52,815 nt of DNA from Phycisphaerales bacterium (GCA_009692045.1 SIAA01000011.1:1-52815); one strand, 5' to 3'; positions 45,337 to 52,815 are shown, numbered from the stretch's first letter. A program made the numbers and translations. The notes: a model not told the origin generated them from the sequence alone.

Positions 45337-47166
45337 CTAGGCGTAGAGCCGCAGGGTATGCACCCAACTCTCCATCGCTCGGCGGCACTGGTCTCGATCC
45401 TCAGGCAGGCGCAGAGATCGCCCACGCGCGTCAAGAATGATGCCGACTGTTCCGCCGCGAACCGTTCGCGTAATGGGCTTGCCCGGTCCGGCTCCCAGAT
45501 CGAATCCGCGCTCAGGAGTTACCGTCGCTTCGGCAACAGCGCCGCCGGGCAGAGGCAACAGTTTGAGTTCGCCTCCACTGAGCGATCCCGTTTCTCTGAT
45601 GCCGCTGCCTTCGATTCGATAAGAGAAACATGGCTTACCCGCCTTGCTCGCGCCCTTGGCGGCGATGCAGGTTCCCAGCAGAATCAGACAGTCTCTCTCG
45701 AACACCTCCATGGCTGCCTTGGGGTGCACGCTGGCCAGCACGCCCAGGTGCGGCATCATGAAGATTGAATCCTTGGCAAGTTCGGTGAATCCCTCCGGCT
45801 CGAAGCTATCGATGAGCATCATCGCCGTCTGTTCCATGCGCGGCGCATGGCTGAGCACGCCACCAGAGGCGACAAGGAGATCGAGGCGCATGCTGTCGAC
45901 GACGGATTTGCCTGACTCCTGCTGGCTGAAGGCATCACCAACCGTGCGCTGCTGCTGTACACCCTTGAGGGTGGTGGCGAACTCCTTGTGTTGCACATAG
46001 GCAAGGCGCAGTGCCTCCCGCGCCACAGCCTGCTCGAACACCAGAGCCTCAAGCGATTGGGGAATCGTCGTCGGGCGAATCATCTTGTTCTTCACGCGAT
46101 TGCGCAGTTCGCGTTCGTCCATGCCAGCCAAGTGAACCCAGCGCAGAACCATGGGCATGGTGGCCTCGGCGCACACATTGCTGATGGAGTAGCTCATGCC
46201 AAGGTTGGCACTCACCGTCCGGTTGAAGGTTCCGTCAAAGACGCTGAATACATCGGTGGTAGCGCCGCCGATGTCGACTCCGACTGCATTGATTCCCCGA
46301 CCCTTGGCGATGGTCTGCAAGATGTCACCTACCGCGCCAGGGGTGGGCATGATGGGAGCGTCGGCCCAAGTCATGAGCTTGTCGTAGCCAGGAGCATGGG
46401 CCATTACATGCTCCAGAAACACATCATGGATGCGATCGCGGGCGGGACCGAGATTCTCATACTCGAGCGTGGGCCGAAGATTGGGCACAATCGAGAGATC
46501 GAAGCCGCGCCCATCGAAAACCTTTGCCACCAGCGGCGCCGCCTCTTTGTTGCCGGCATAGATCAACGGCATCTCATACTCATTGCCGAATCTCGGCCGC
46601 GGCTTGGCGGGCGCGATCAGCTCAGCGAGTTCCACAACTTTCTTGCTGTCGCCACCATCGGTGCCGCCCGACAGCAGAATCATGTCCGGGCGCAACTCGC
46701 GTATGCGTTGAATCTGCTCGTGCGGACGCCGCGAGTCATTGCTCGCGATCGTGTCCATCACGATGGCGCCTGCACCCAAGGCCGCTCGCTTGGCGCTCTC
46801 TGCCGTCATCTGGCGCACGACTCCTGCCACCATCATCTGCAGGCCGCCGCCGGCGCTTGAAGTGGAAATATAGATGTCAGCCCCGTCGCTCTGCGCGGGT
46901 GAGGAACGGCGGATGATCGTCCCGTCGTCGGCGATGAGCCTGCGACCCGAGAGCTCCTGCAACTCGGTGACGGAGTTCACCACTCCCATCGTTACATCGG
47001 CGAATGGTTCCTCAACCGTAGTGGGTGCCTCACCCCGGAAGGTCTGGCGATACACGCCGTCGATCTCCTCTATGAGGATTGCCTTGGTGGTTGTGGAGCC
47101 ACAGTCAGTGGCGACGATCACCTTGATGCGCGATGGATCGGAGACATGGCTGGGCTGCTGTGACAC
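45337..47166 (-). CDS. GlmL-like (MutL family) ASKHA ATPase
   Basis: GlmL proteins are ASKHA-fold ATPases first linked to glutamate mutase in clostridia, where they are thought to act as a chaperone or reactivator. This 609-residue product shows the first phosphate loop (ATDCGSTTTKAILIEE) near the N-terminus, a mid-protein segment typical of the family (SSSAGGGLQMMVAGVVRQM), and the second nucleotide motif (GVDIGGATTDVFSV). After it comes a metal or partner segment (GMSYSISNVCAEA). I start it at GTG 47166; the longer frame to 47292 overlaps the upstream gene. No GlmS or GlmE mutase gene is in the window. Here it is instead followed by a barrel protein and membrane proteins, which points to another role. 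Confidence 0.9.
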   Translation of the reverse strand: MSQQPSHVSDPSRIKVIVATDCGSTTTKAILIEEIDGVYRQTFRGEAPTTVEEPFADVTMGVVNSVTELQELSGRRLIADDGTIIRRSSPAQSDGADIYISTSSAGGGLQMMVAGVVRQMTAESAKRAALGAGAIVMDTIASNDSRRPHEQIQRIRELRPDMILLSGGTDGGDSKKVVELAELIAPAKPRPRFGNEYEMPLIYAGNKEAAPLVAKVFDGRGFDLSIVPNLRPTLEYENLGPARDRIHDVFLEHVMAHAPGYDKLMTWADAPIMPTPGAVGDILQTIAKGRGINAVGVDIGGATTDVFSVFDGTFNRTVSANLGMSYSISNVCAEATMPMVLRWVHLAGMDERELRNRVKNKMIRPTTIPQSLEALVFEQAVAREALRLAYVQHKEFATTLKGVQQQRTVGDAFSQQESGKSVVDSMRLDLLVASGGVLSHAPRMEQTAMMLIDSFEPEGFTELAKDSIFMMPHLGVLASVHPKAAMEVFERDCLILLGTCIAAKGASKAGKPCFSYRIEGSGIRETGSLSGGELKLLPLPGGAVAEATVTPERGFDLGAGPGKPITRTVRGGTVGIILDARGRSLRLPEDRDQCRRAMESWVHTLRLYA

Positions 47167-47194
47167 TGGGAGGCGAAAGATAGCCGAGAGCGGG

Positions 47195-47524
47195 CTATTG
47201 GGACGGATTGCCCGCAGATTCGCGGCGCGTGAGCTCTTGGCACAGCCAGTCGATGGCTCCGCGCTTCTCCATGTAACTGGCGATCGCCCCATAGCGCACT
47301 GGGTCGAGCACCGCTGTAGCGAATGGCTGAAAGAAATGCATCGCCTGTGCGCCCACCGAGTTCAACCCGCGCATGGCTTCCAGCGAAATGAGCGCGGGGC
47401 CGACCATACGCCTGCGTACCACCTCGGCCAGAAGCGGCTCTAGCGCGGCGAGCTCCACATCAGAAGGTGGAGCCGGCCCGGGCTTCTCCACCGCGAACGC
47501 GTTCTTGAGCCAACTCAGGTTCAA
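47195..47524 (-). CDS. Small protein upstream of the GlmL-like gene, unknown function
   Basis: The 109-residue product begins at TTG 47524, overlapping the preceding stop (TTGA), with GAGG about seven bases upstream. It has no signal peptide. A weakly hydrophobic helix pair (GPALISLEAMRGLNSVGAQAM, FFQPFATAVLDPVRY) is followed by an acidic/basic helix (YMEKRGAIDWLCQELTRR). The composition is typical of a soluble or membrane-associated helical protein. I recognise no family. The coupling to its neighbour and 28 bases to the GlmL start indicate that it belongs to the operon. It could be a partner of the ATPase. Confidence 0.65.
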   Translation of the reverse strand: MNLSWLKNAFAVEKPGPAPPSDVELAALEPLLAEVVRRRMVGPALISLEAMRGLNSVGAQAMHFFQPFATAVLDPVRYGAIASYMEKRGAIDWLCQELTRRESAGNPSQ

Positions 47525-48003
47525 CTGCCGCCTCGCGCCGGCAGACTAGCCTCCAGCGCCGCGTTCATTCCTTGCTCACGCACAAGGGTGTCTTGCCCCA
47601 ACATCGCTCGGCACTGGGCGGCGCGCTGGGGCGTGTCGAACCACAAAGTGAATCCACTAGCCCTCTGCCATCCTCGTTTGGACTCGGGTCCAAGTCGACT
47701 AACCCAAGCCCACTGAGGTGACCAAACGAATGTGCGTATCTCGCTCCACTTCATCGACCTATCTCTAAGTGGTGTGCTCGCCAAGATGCCGGCTTCGCTG
47801 AGTTGGCATTTTGATGGCAGATAGAACTCGCCGACGCAAAGCACCAATACTAGAGAGACGATCGCCCCCCAGAACCAATCACCCGCGAGGAGAGCCGACG
47901 CCAACCCGAACCCCACGATGAGGGCGATCGCACCCAGCGCCAGAGCGGGCCTGCGACGGGCTGGCCACACCGTCCAGCATGCTGATTCGCCGACCTGCGA
48001 CAT
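47521..48003 (-). CDS. Membrane protein with a soluble C-terminal domain, first gene of the GlmL operon
   Basis: The 160-residue product has two N-terminal membrane helices (ALGAIALIVGFGLASALLAG and GAIVSLVLVLCVGEFYL). A soluble domain of about 95 residues follows, containing CQLSEAGILASTPL, RDRSMKWSEIRTFVW and GFTLWFDTPQRAAQ. That helix-helix-domain layout is like the bacterial PH-like (DUF304) proteins, but I cannot confirm this by eye. It is the first gene of the minus-strand operon and diverges from the 3-hydroxyanthranilate dioxygenase gene, with 53 bases between their starts. The next gene overlaps its stop. Confidence 0.72.
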   Translation of the reverse strand: MSQVGESACWTVWPARRRPALALGAIALIVGFGLASALLAGDWFWGAIVSLVLVLCVGEFYLPSKCQLSEAGILASTPLRDRSMKWSEIRTFVWSPQWAWVSRLGPESKRGWQRASGFTLWFDTPQRAAQCRAMLGQDTLVREQGMNAALEASLPARGGS

Positions 48004-48032
48004 GGGTTTAGGTTACCGCCAGCATCAAGCGT

Positions 48033-48038
48033 TAGAAT
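48033..48038 (+). promoter_or_regulatory. Possible -10 element (TAGAAT) of the kynurenine operon
   Basis: TAGAAT lies 18 bases before the ATG of the dioxygenase gene, within the 53-base divergent gap. GAGG, six bases before the ATG, is the ribosome site. A weak TTAGGT at 48008 would be a -35 at a long spacing. The space is so small that the divergent operons probably share control. Confidence 0.3.
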
Positions 48039-48056
48039 CGGATACCGAGGTACTGA

Positions 48057-48758
48057 ATGAGCGAAACATCCATCACGGCTGCGAGCAATGCCCTGGGTTC
48101 GGAGGCTGATTGTGGCAAACCTAACTGCTGCTGCGGAGGCGCTGGGGGCACTACCGCCAGCACGCCCGTGCGCGCCCTGAATGACTGCGGCGATCCCACG
48201 GGATGGATGTCCGACGGCTCCGTGGCCCCTGCTCTCAACTTGACGCAGTGGATCACCGCCAATCGTCACCTGATGACCCCGCCGGTCGCCAACAAATACC
48301 TCTACTCCGGAGCTGATTTCTTCGCGATGATTGTGTGCGGACCCAACACCCGCAATGACTTTCACCAGACGGACAGCGAGGAGTTTTTGTATCAGATCAA
48401 AGGTGACATCGTGGTGAGACTTCGCGAGGCTGGCGGCTTGCGTGATGTGGTCGTCCGCGAGGGAGAAACTTTTTTTATTCCGCCTAATGTCCCCCATTCA
48501 CCACAGCGAACTGCAGGGACGATCGGCTTGGTGATCGAGCGCCGCCGCCCCGCCACCGAAAGGGAACACATCATCTTCTACTGCCCCAAGTGCAGCGAAC
48601 TGGTTCATGACAAGAGCTTTGCCTGCAAGGACATTGTGAAACACTTTACTCAGGCCATGGAAGACTTCTGGGCTGACTCCAAACTCTCCACCTGCCCCAA
48701 GTGCGGCACACGCATCACCAAGCCCGAAGCGCAATACCACAGCCCTGGCGCTTGCTGA
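48057..48758 (+). CDS. nbaC: 3-hydroxyanthranilate 3,4-dioxygenase with N-terminal Cys-rich extension
   Basis: This Fe(II) cupin enzyme opens the ring of 3-hydroxyanthranilate to 2-amino-3-carboxymuconate semialdehyde. The ring-cleavage iron ligands are His103, Glu109 and His147 (GPNTRNDFHQTDSEE; NVPHSPQR). The bacterial rubredoxin-like second metal site is complete: Cys176, Cys179, Cys213 and Cys216. The bacterial enzyme normally begins near LNLTQWI, so this 233-residue product has an extra 52 residues or so, with a DCGKPNCCC cluster. The start at 48057 has a GAGG ribosome site; an internal ATG at 48207 would remove the extension but has a poor site. It is the first of four kynurenine genes. 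Confidence 0.93.
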   Translation: MSETSITAASNALGSEADCGKPNCCCGGAGGTTASTPVRALNDCGDPTGWMSDGSVAPALNLTQWITANRHLMTPPVANKYLYSGADFFAMIVCGPNTRNDFHQTDSEEFLYQIKGDIVVRLREAGGLRDVVVREGETFFIPPNVPHSPQRTAGTIGLVIERRRPATEREHIIFYCPKCSELVHDKSFACKDIVKHFTQAMEDFWADSKLSTCPKCGTRITKPEAQYHSPGAC

Positions 48759-49792
48759 AAAGGTGCTCTCTGCCACACTTCGGCATTGATCTTCACACTC
48801 ATGTGCTACCCAGAGATTGGGAGCGCCTCTCTGCCCGTTACGGCTATGGAGGCTGGGTAGACATCGAGCACTGCGCCAACTGCTGCGCGCGCCTGCTGAT
48901 TGATGGCAAGCCCTTTCGCGAGATCGAATCAGACTGCTGGGACCCCGCACGCCGCCTCGCTGATTGTGACGAGTGGGGAATCGCCACTCAGGTTCTCTCC
49001 ACATTGCCCGTGATGTTTTCCTACTGGGCCAAGCCAGCCGATGCCCTTGACTTGTCAGAGCGTCTCAACGATCACATCGCCTCGTTAGTTCGCGATCATC
49101 CCACGCGATTCGAGGGGCTGGGCACGGTGCCGATGCAGGACCCCTCTCTCGCAGTACGCGAACTCGAACGATGCGTGTGCACTCTCGGATTACGCGGCAT
49201 CCAGATCGGCACCAACATCGAGGGCCGCAATCTCGATGATGCCTCGGTGCTCCCGGTGTTGGCCGCTGCCCAGAGGCTGAATGCCGCGGTATTCGTTCAT
49301 CCCTGGAACATGGCGGGGCAAACCGAGATGCCCCGGCACTGGATGCCTTGGCTCGTAGGGATGCCGGCCGAGTGTGCCCGTGCCGCTTGCAGCCTCATCA
49401 TGGGAGGCGTGCTAGAGAGATATCCCCGACTTCGGATCTGTCTGGCGCACGGCGGCGGTTCGTTTCCAGGAACGCTCGGTCGCATCGACAAGGGTTTCAA
49501 GGAGCGTCCAGATCTCTGCCAGTCGGCAACGATTGTCGCTCCTAGTTCACAAGCCTCACGCCTCTACTACGACTCGCTGGTACACGATGCCGCCGCGCTG
49601 CGACTCTTACTTGATCGCGTCGGCGCTGAGCGCATTGCTCTTGGCAGCGACTACCCATTCCCGCTGGGCGAGCGACCGCCAGGGTCGTTGCTGCGTAATA
49701 TGCAGGGAATCAGCGACGCGCAGATGACCCGCATGCTCGCGGGTACGGCGCGTGAGTTTCTCGGACTTGATGAAGTGGCTCAGCACAAGTGA
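48752..49792 (+). CDS. nbaD: 2-amino-3-carboxymuconate-6-semialdehyde decarboxylase
   Basis: ACMSD removes the carboxyl group of the dioxygenase product, sending the pathway to 2-aminomuconate semialdehyde instead of quinolinate and NAD. It belongs to the amidohydrolase superfamily. The metal ligands are visible: HTH near the N-terminus (DLHTHVLPRDW), VFVHPWN, CLAHGGGSFP and the Asp in GSDYPFPLGE. The start is uncertain: TTG 48752 overlaps the dioxygenase stop. A CTG at 48770, preceded by AAGG at a good distance, would also fit. It ends overlapping the kynureninase start (GTGA). The family and reaction are secure. Confidence 0.94.
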   Translation: MLKRCSLPHFGIDLHTHVLPRDWERLSARYGYGGWVDIEHCANCCARLLIDGKPFREIESDCWDPARRLADCDEWGIATQVLSTLPVMFSYWAKPADALDLSERLNDHIASLVRDHPTRFEGLGTVPMQDPSLAVRELERCVCTLGLRGIQIGTNIEGRNLDDASVLPVLAAAQRLNAAVFVHPWNMAGQTEMPRHWMPWLVGMPAECARAACSLIMGGVLERYPRLRICLAHGGGSFPGTLGRIDKGFKERPDLCQSATIVAPSSQASRLYYDSLVHDAAALRLLLDRVGAERIALGSDYPFPLGERPPGSLLRNMQGISDAQMTRMLAGTAREFLGLDEVAQHK

Positions 49793-51123
49793 AGCCCTCC
49801 TCCCCATCCTCACAGAAACTGCGCGCTTGCGACTTCGAAGACTCCCTCGAGTTTGCACGGGCCTGTGATGCCCGTGACCCGCTGCGCACCTTCCGCAGGC
49901 GCTTTCATATTCCGCTCTGCACCGATGGAACCCCAGTTGTGTATCTGGCGGGCAACTCGCTGGGATTGCAGCCCAAGACAACGCGCCGACTACTTCTTGA
50001 GGAGTTGGATGATTGGGCTGAGCATGGCGTCGAGGGTCATGTCAATAGCCGACGCGCCTGGGTGCGCTATCACGAGTTTTTCCGAGAGGGAGCCGCGGCC
50101 CTAGTTGGTGCCAAGCACAGTGAGGTCGTGGCAATGAACACGCTTACTGTGAACCTGCATCTCTTAATGGTCTCGTTCTATCGGCCTGAGGGCAAACGCA
50201 CAAAAATCCTCATCGAGCGCGGCGCCTTCCCCAGTGACACCTATGCCGCGCACAGTCACATCAGGAGTCGCGGGCTCGATCCCGCCACCAATCTGGTCTT
50301 CATCTCTCCGCGCGCGGGCGAGCGTTGTTTGCGCATGGAGGACATCGAGTCAATCATCGCGCAGCATGCTGATCAGATTGCCTTGGTCATGCTGCCGGGG
50401 GTGCAGTATCTGACGGGACAGGTGCTCGATATCGCGCGTATCACCGCGGCCGCCCACAGAGCGGGAGCCAGATGCGGCTGGGATCTGGCTCACGCTGTGG
50501 GCAACGTTCCGCTGGCACTGCACGATGCGAATGTCGACTTCGCTGCCTGGTGCTCTTACAAGTATCTCAATGGCGGGCCTGGTGCAGTTGCCGGGGCATT
50601 CATCCATGAGCGCCACGGCAGCGATCATCACCTGCCCCGTTACCTCGGATGGTGGAGCAATGATCCCGCTAACAGGTTTGAAATGCGCGAGCTGTTCACT
50701 CCTACCGAAGGCGCTGATGGATGGGCCGTGAGCAATCCCCCCATTCTCAGTCTTACTCCTCTGCTTGCCAGTTTTGAGTTGTTCAAGAAGGCAGGCTTGG
50801 AGCGGGTCTTTGCCAAGTCGCGCCTCCTATCCGGATACCTCCAGTGGTTACTGCGCCAACGCGCAGACCAGGCCATCGCCCGCGGCGTCGAGGCGCTGAC
50901 ACTCCCTCGCGTTGTCACTCCTGCCAATACTGATGAGCGCGCCTCCCAGGTCTCGATTGTGGTTGGTAACAAACAAGACCCGGCGCTTCTGAAGGCTGCT
51001 CTGTCCGCCAAAGGAATTGTCGTCGATTGCCGCCAACCAGACATCGTGCGCGCTGCACCTGTGCCGCTTTACAACAACATGGAAGATGTGTGGCGCTTCG
51101 TAGACGCTCTGCCGTGGAGCTAG
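49789..51123 (+). CDS. kynU: Kynureninase
   Basis: Kynureninase is a PLP enzyme that cleaves kynurenine or 3-hydroxykynurenine to anthranilate or 3-hydroxyanthranilate plus alanine. The 444-residue product has the N-terminal segment typical of the family (VYLAGNSLGLQPKTTR) and the aspartate region of the cofactor site (CGWDLAHAVGNVPL). The PLP lysine is in CSYKYLNGGPGAVAG. The C-terminal half follows (GWWSNDPANRFEM). GTG 49789 overlaps the ACMSD stop. In this operon it links the monooxygenase product to the dioxygenase substrate. Confidence 0.95.
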   Translation: MKPSSPSSQKLRACDFEDSLEFARACDARDPLRTFRRRFHIPLCTDGTPVVYLAGNSLGLQPKTTRRLLLEELDDWAEHGVEGHVNSRRAWVRYHEFFREGAAALVGAKHSEVVAMNTLTVNLHLLMVSFYRPEGKRTKILIERGAFPSDTYAAHSHIRSRGLDPATNLVFISPRAGERCLRMEDIESIIAQHADQIALVMLPGVQYLTGQVLDIARITAAAHRAGARCGWDLAHAVGNVPLALHDANVDFAAWCSYKYLNGGPGAVAGAFIHERHGSDHHLPRYLGWWSNDPANRFEMRELFTPTEGADGWAVSNPPILSLTPLLASFELFKKAGLERVFAKSRLLSGYLQWLLRQRADQAIARGVEALTLPRVVTPANTDERASQVSIVVGNKQDPALLKAALSAKGIVVDCRQPDIVRAAPVPLYNNMEDVWRFVDALPWS

Positions 51124-51186
51124 TTCAACTTCGACTCGCGGTTTGATGGGGACCGGCTCCCTGGATGGGTAGGTACTCTGCCTCGC

Positions 51187-52512
51187 ATGGGCTCCTACGC
51201 TCTCATAGTTGGCGCTGGCCCGGTGGGATGCACGCTCGCCATCCTTTTGGCCCAACAGGGTAAACGGGTTCACCTACTGGAGAGGCGTTCGGACCCACGC
51301 CTAGTTGGAGCGATGGGTGGGCGCTCAATCAATCTCGCACTCAGTGCCCGCGGGCTCGCCGCCCTTCAACGGGTTGGGCTGCGCGAGTTGATCCTCAAAG
51401 ATGCCACGGCGATGTCAGGTCGCATCCTGCATACGAAGCGGAGCGAGACCCGTTTCATTCCCTACAGTTCGCAAGCGGGCCGCGCCATACAGTCTGTCAA
51501 TCGTGGCACGCTGAACCTGCGCCTGCTGGAACGCGCCCTTTCGTTTCCAACTGTGACATGCGAGTTCGATTGCCGCGTCTGTGACTGCGATCCGATTCGC
51601 GGTACGGTGACCGCTGCTGGCGATGGCAGTCCTCGGGTGTGGGAGGGAGATTTGATTGTGGGAGCAGATGGCGCTTACTCCGCCGTTCGATCTGTTCTGG
51701 AAAAGCGGGAGAACTTTGACTACAGCCAGGAGTGGCTCACCAGCGGCTATAAAGAGATTCACCTGTCTCCCAGCGTCTCGGGAGGATGGCGAATGTCGAA
51801 TACCGGCCTCCACATCTGGCCTAGAGGCCGATCAATGATGATCGGGCTTCCTAACGCCGATGGAAGCTTCACCTGCACCATTTTTTGGCCATGGAAGGGT
51901 GTCAACAGCTTTGATTCCATCCGCACCACGGCCGAGGTTACGGCCTACTTTCAGGCTGAGTATCCCGACTTCCCCGCGCTCGTGCCTGATCTGGCGGCTC
52001 AGTTCGCCGCCAATCCAACCGGCTCACTCGTGACAGTCCGCTGCGCGCCGTGGAGCATGGGCCGCGCCGTGCTAGTAGGAGATGCCGCTCATGCGATTGT
52101 TCCATTTTTTGGGCAGGGTGTGAATGCCGGCATGACAGGCGCGACCCTGCTGGCCGATGCGCTCGCGCGGCACGGCAGTGACACGGCCGCAGCGTTGGCC
52201 GACTACGAGCGCGAGTTCAAGCCGCATGCCAACGCCATCGCCGAGATGGCGCTCGCCAACTTTGTGGAGATGAGATCGACCACGGCTCGGCACTCTTTCC
52301 TCCTACGCAAGTGGCTCGAGCATGCGCTGCACCATGTGCTGGGTGACCGCTATCTACCGCTCTATGAAATGATCAGCTTCACCACCATCCCCTACGGCGA
52401 GGCGCGCGCGCGCGCCAGTCGGCAGTGGGACCGGGTTGTGGCCTGCCTCATCGCCCTCGGTGGAGTCGGTCTCGCACTTCTAGTTCTCGCCGCAACCATG
52501 CTCCTGAACTGA
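51187..52512 (+). CDS. kmo: Kynurenine 3-monooxygenase
   Basis: KMO is an FAD aromatic hydroxylase that turns kynurenine into 3-hydroxykynurenine with NADPH and oxygen. The 441-residue product has the FAD-binding GAGPVGCTLAILLAQQGKRV and the substrate-side motif GGRSINLALSARG. It also has a DG motif (LIVGADGAYSAVR) and the second FAD motif (GDAAHAIVPFFGQGVNAG). As in eukaryotic KMO, it ends in a hydrophobic membrane-anchoring helix (LIALGGVGLALLVLAATMLL). It begins 63 bases after kynU without a clear Shine-Dalgarno close to the ATG, so it may have its own promoter. The gene order (dioxygenase, decarboxylase, kynureninase, monooxygenase) is close to the reverse of the reaction order. Confidence 0.94.
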   Translation: MGSYALIVGAGPVGCTLAILLAQQGKRVHLLERRSDPRLVGAMGGRSINLALSARGLAALQRVGLRELILKDATAMSGRILHTKRSETRFIPYSSQAGRAIQSVNRGTLNLRLLERALSFPTVTCEFDCRVCDCDPIRGTVTAAGDGSPRVWEGDLIVGADGAYSAVRSVLEKRENFDYSQEWLTSGYKEIHLSPSVSGGWRMSNTGLHIWPRGRSMMIGLPNADGSFTCTIFWPWKGVNSFDSIRTTAEVTAYFQAEYPDFPALVPDLAAQFAANPTGSLVTVRCAPWSMGRAVLVGDAAHAIVPFFGQGVNAGMTGATLLADALARHGSDTAAALADYEREFKPHANAIAEMALANFVEMRSTTARHSFLLRKWLEHALHHVLGDRYLPLYEMISFTTIPYGEARARASRQWDRVVACLIALGGVGLALLVLAATMLLN

Positions 52513-52554
52513 AGCTGAGACCGACCCCGGAGCGAACTCGCCTAGCATGGCCAT

Positions 52555-52815
52555 GTGGGACTTGACACCACATTCGAAGTTGTTGTGCCGGTGTACAACG
52601 AAGGCGACATGATCTGGCGCGTGCTTAGCGAGCTCACTGCCTTCGCTGCGGACAATCCGGGCTTTCGCTTTCTCTTTGTAGATGATGGCTCCACCGATGA
52701 CACTGCTGACCAGATAGAGAATTACTGCGCCGACAACTCCACCCTTCCGATCTCCCTGCTCCGGCTGGAAGCCAATCGAGGCAAGGGCGCCGCCGTGCAC
52801 GAGGGAATCGCGCGA
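52555..52815 (+). CDS. Family 2 glycosyltransferase, N-terminal fragment
   Basis: An open frame starts at GTG 52555 and runs off the window end; 87 codons are seen. It matches the N-terminus of GT-A glycosyltransferases: the beta-strand opening TFEVVVPVYNEGDMIWRVL, then FLFVDDGSTDDTAD (nucleotide-binding acidic pair) and RLEANRGKGAAVHEGI. That last motif (NRGKGAAV) is typical of dolichyl/undecaprenyl-phosphate sugar synthases and related GT2 enzymes. A TAGCAT hexamer seven bases before the GTG may be a -10. The acceptor and donor sugars cannot be judged without the rest of the gene. Confidence 0.82.
   Translation, partial: MGLDTTFEVVVPVYNEGDMIWRVLSELTAFAADNPGFRFLFVDDGSTDDTADQIENYCADNSTLPISLLRLEANRGKGAAVHEGIAR

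Noticed and set aside
45988-46860. 290-codon frame antisense to the GlmL-like gene
   Set aside because: It is covered by conserved ATPase motifs on the other strand, and the His-rich composition is typical of a shadow frame.
45337-47166. Reading the GlmL-like gene as evidence for a glutamate mutase pathway
   Set aside because: No mutase subunit or cobalamin-binding protein is in the window, and the neighbours are membrane proteins. The pathway cannot be inferred from the ATPase alone.
1-52815. CRISPR arrays, tRNA genes, insertion sequences, phage or integrase genes
   Set aside because: I saw no regularly spaced repeats, no transposase or integrase motifs and no cloverleaf-like sequence. Gene packing leaves little room for them, but weak RNA genes could be missed by eye.

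Overview
The window is a gene-dense, GC-rich stretch of bacterial chromosome. There are no tRNA, rRNA, CRISPR, IS or phage genes in it, and no gap above 300 bases. Gene content fits a Gram-negative heterotroph, most likely Planctomycetota and perhaps Phycisphaerae. This rests on an outer-membrane porin and Wza-like exporter, exosortase/EpsI, a reduced division cluster (rsmH-ftsL-ftsI only), a lone nuoH with a tiny coupled gene, a GlmL/DUF6754 membrane operon and a kynurenine pathway. The taxonomic placement is inference, not proof.

Layout. (1) 1-8981: a truncated secreted-protein gene diverges from carA, priA, sucA, sucB and a small exported protein, all on the plus strand. (2) 9000-25905, minus strand: eleven tightly packed genes, most junctions overlapping by about four bases. 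Transcription runs from a Wza-like polysaccharide exporter, exosortase, EpsI, a giant TPR protein, a Wzz/tyrosine-kinase-like protein, a nucleotide-sugar epimerase and a WecA/TagO-type sugar-phosphate transferase into rsmH, a LysM protein, an FtsL-like protein and the septal transpeptidase FtsI. Surface polysaccharide and septal wall genes therefore look like one transcription unit. (3) 25960-33606, minus: pyrB, radA, a small gene, nuoH and carB. (4) 33608-36791, plus: acyltransferase, ruvA, manC, ruvX. (5) 36837-40584, minus: pgl, zwf and an OprO/OprP-type porin. (6) 40635-48003, minus: eight mostly unnamed genes forming a compact operon around a GlmL-like ASKHA ATPase, a barrel-type protein, a DUF6754 membrane protein and three more membrane proteins. 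(7) 48057-52512, plus: four kynurenine-pathway enzymes (3-hydroxyanthranilate dioxygenase, ACMS decarboxylase, kynureninase, kynurenine 3-monooxygenase), then the start of a family 2 glycosyltransferase that runs off the window.

How the parts work together. carA, carB and pyrB supply carbamoyl phosphate and carbamoyl aspartate for pyrimidines, although they are scattered. zwf and pgl begin the oxidative pentose phosphate route. sucA and sucB are E1 and E2 of 2-oxoglutarate dehydrogenase. The kynurenine enzymes take kynurenine to 2-aminomuconate semialdehyde, a catabolic branch away from quinolinate and NAD.

The best candidate for an undescribed system is region 6. It joins an ATPase of the glutamate-mutase-activator type to a conserved-looking membrane assembly, with no mutase in sight. 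The second is region 2, where an exosortase/polysaccharide unit is translationally coupled to septal peptidoglycan genes and carries a kinase-like protein whose Walker A lysine is replaced.
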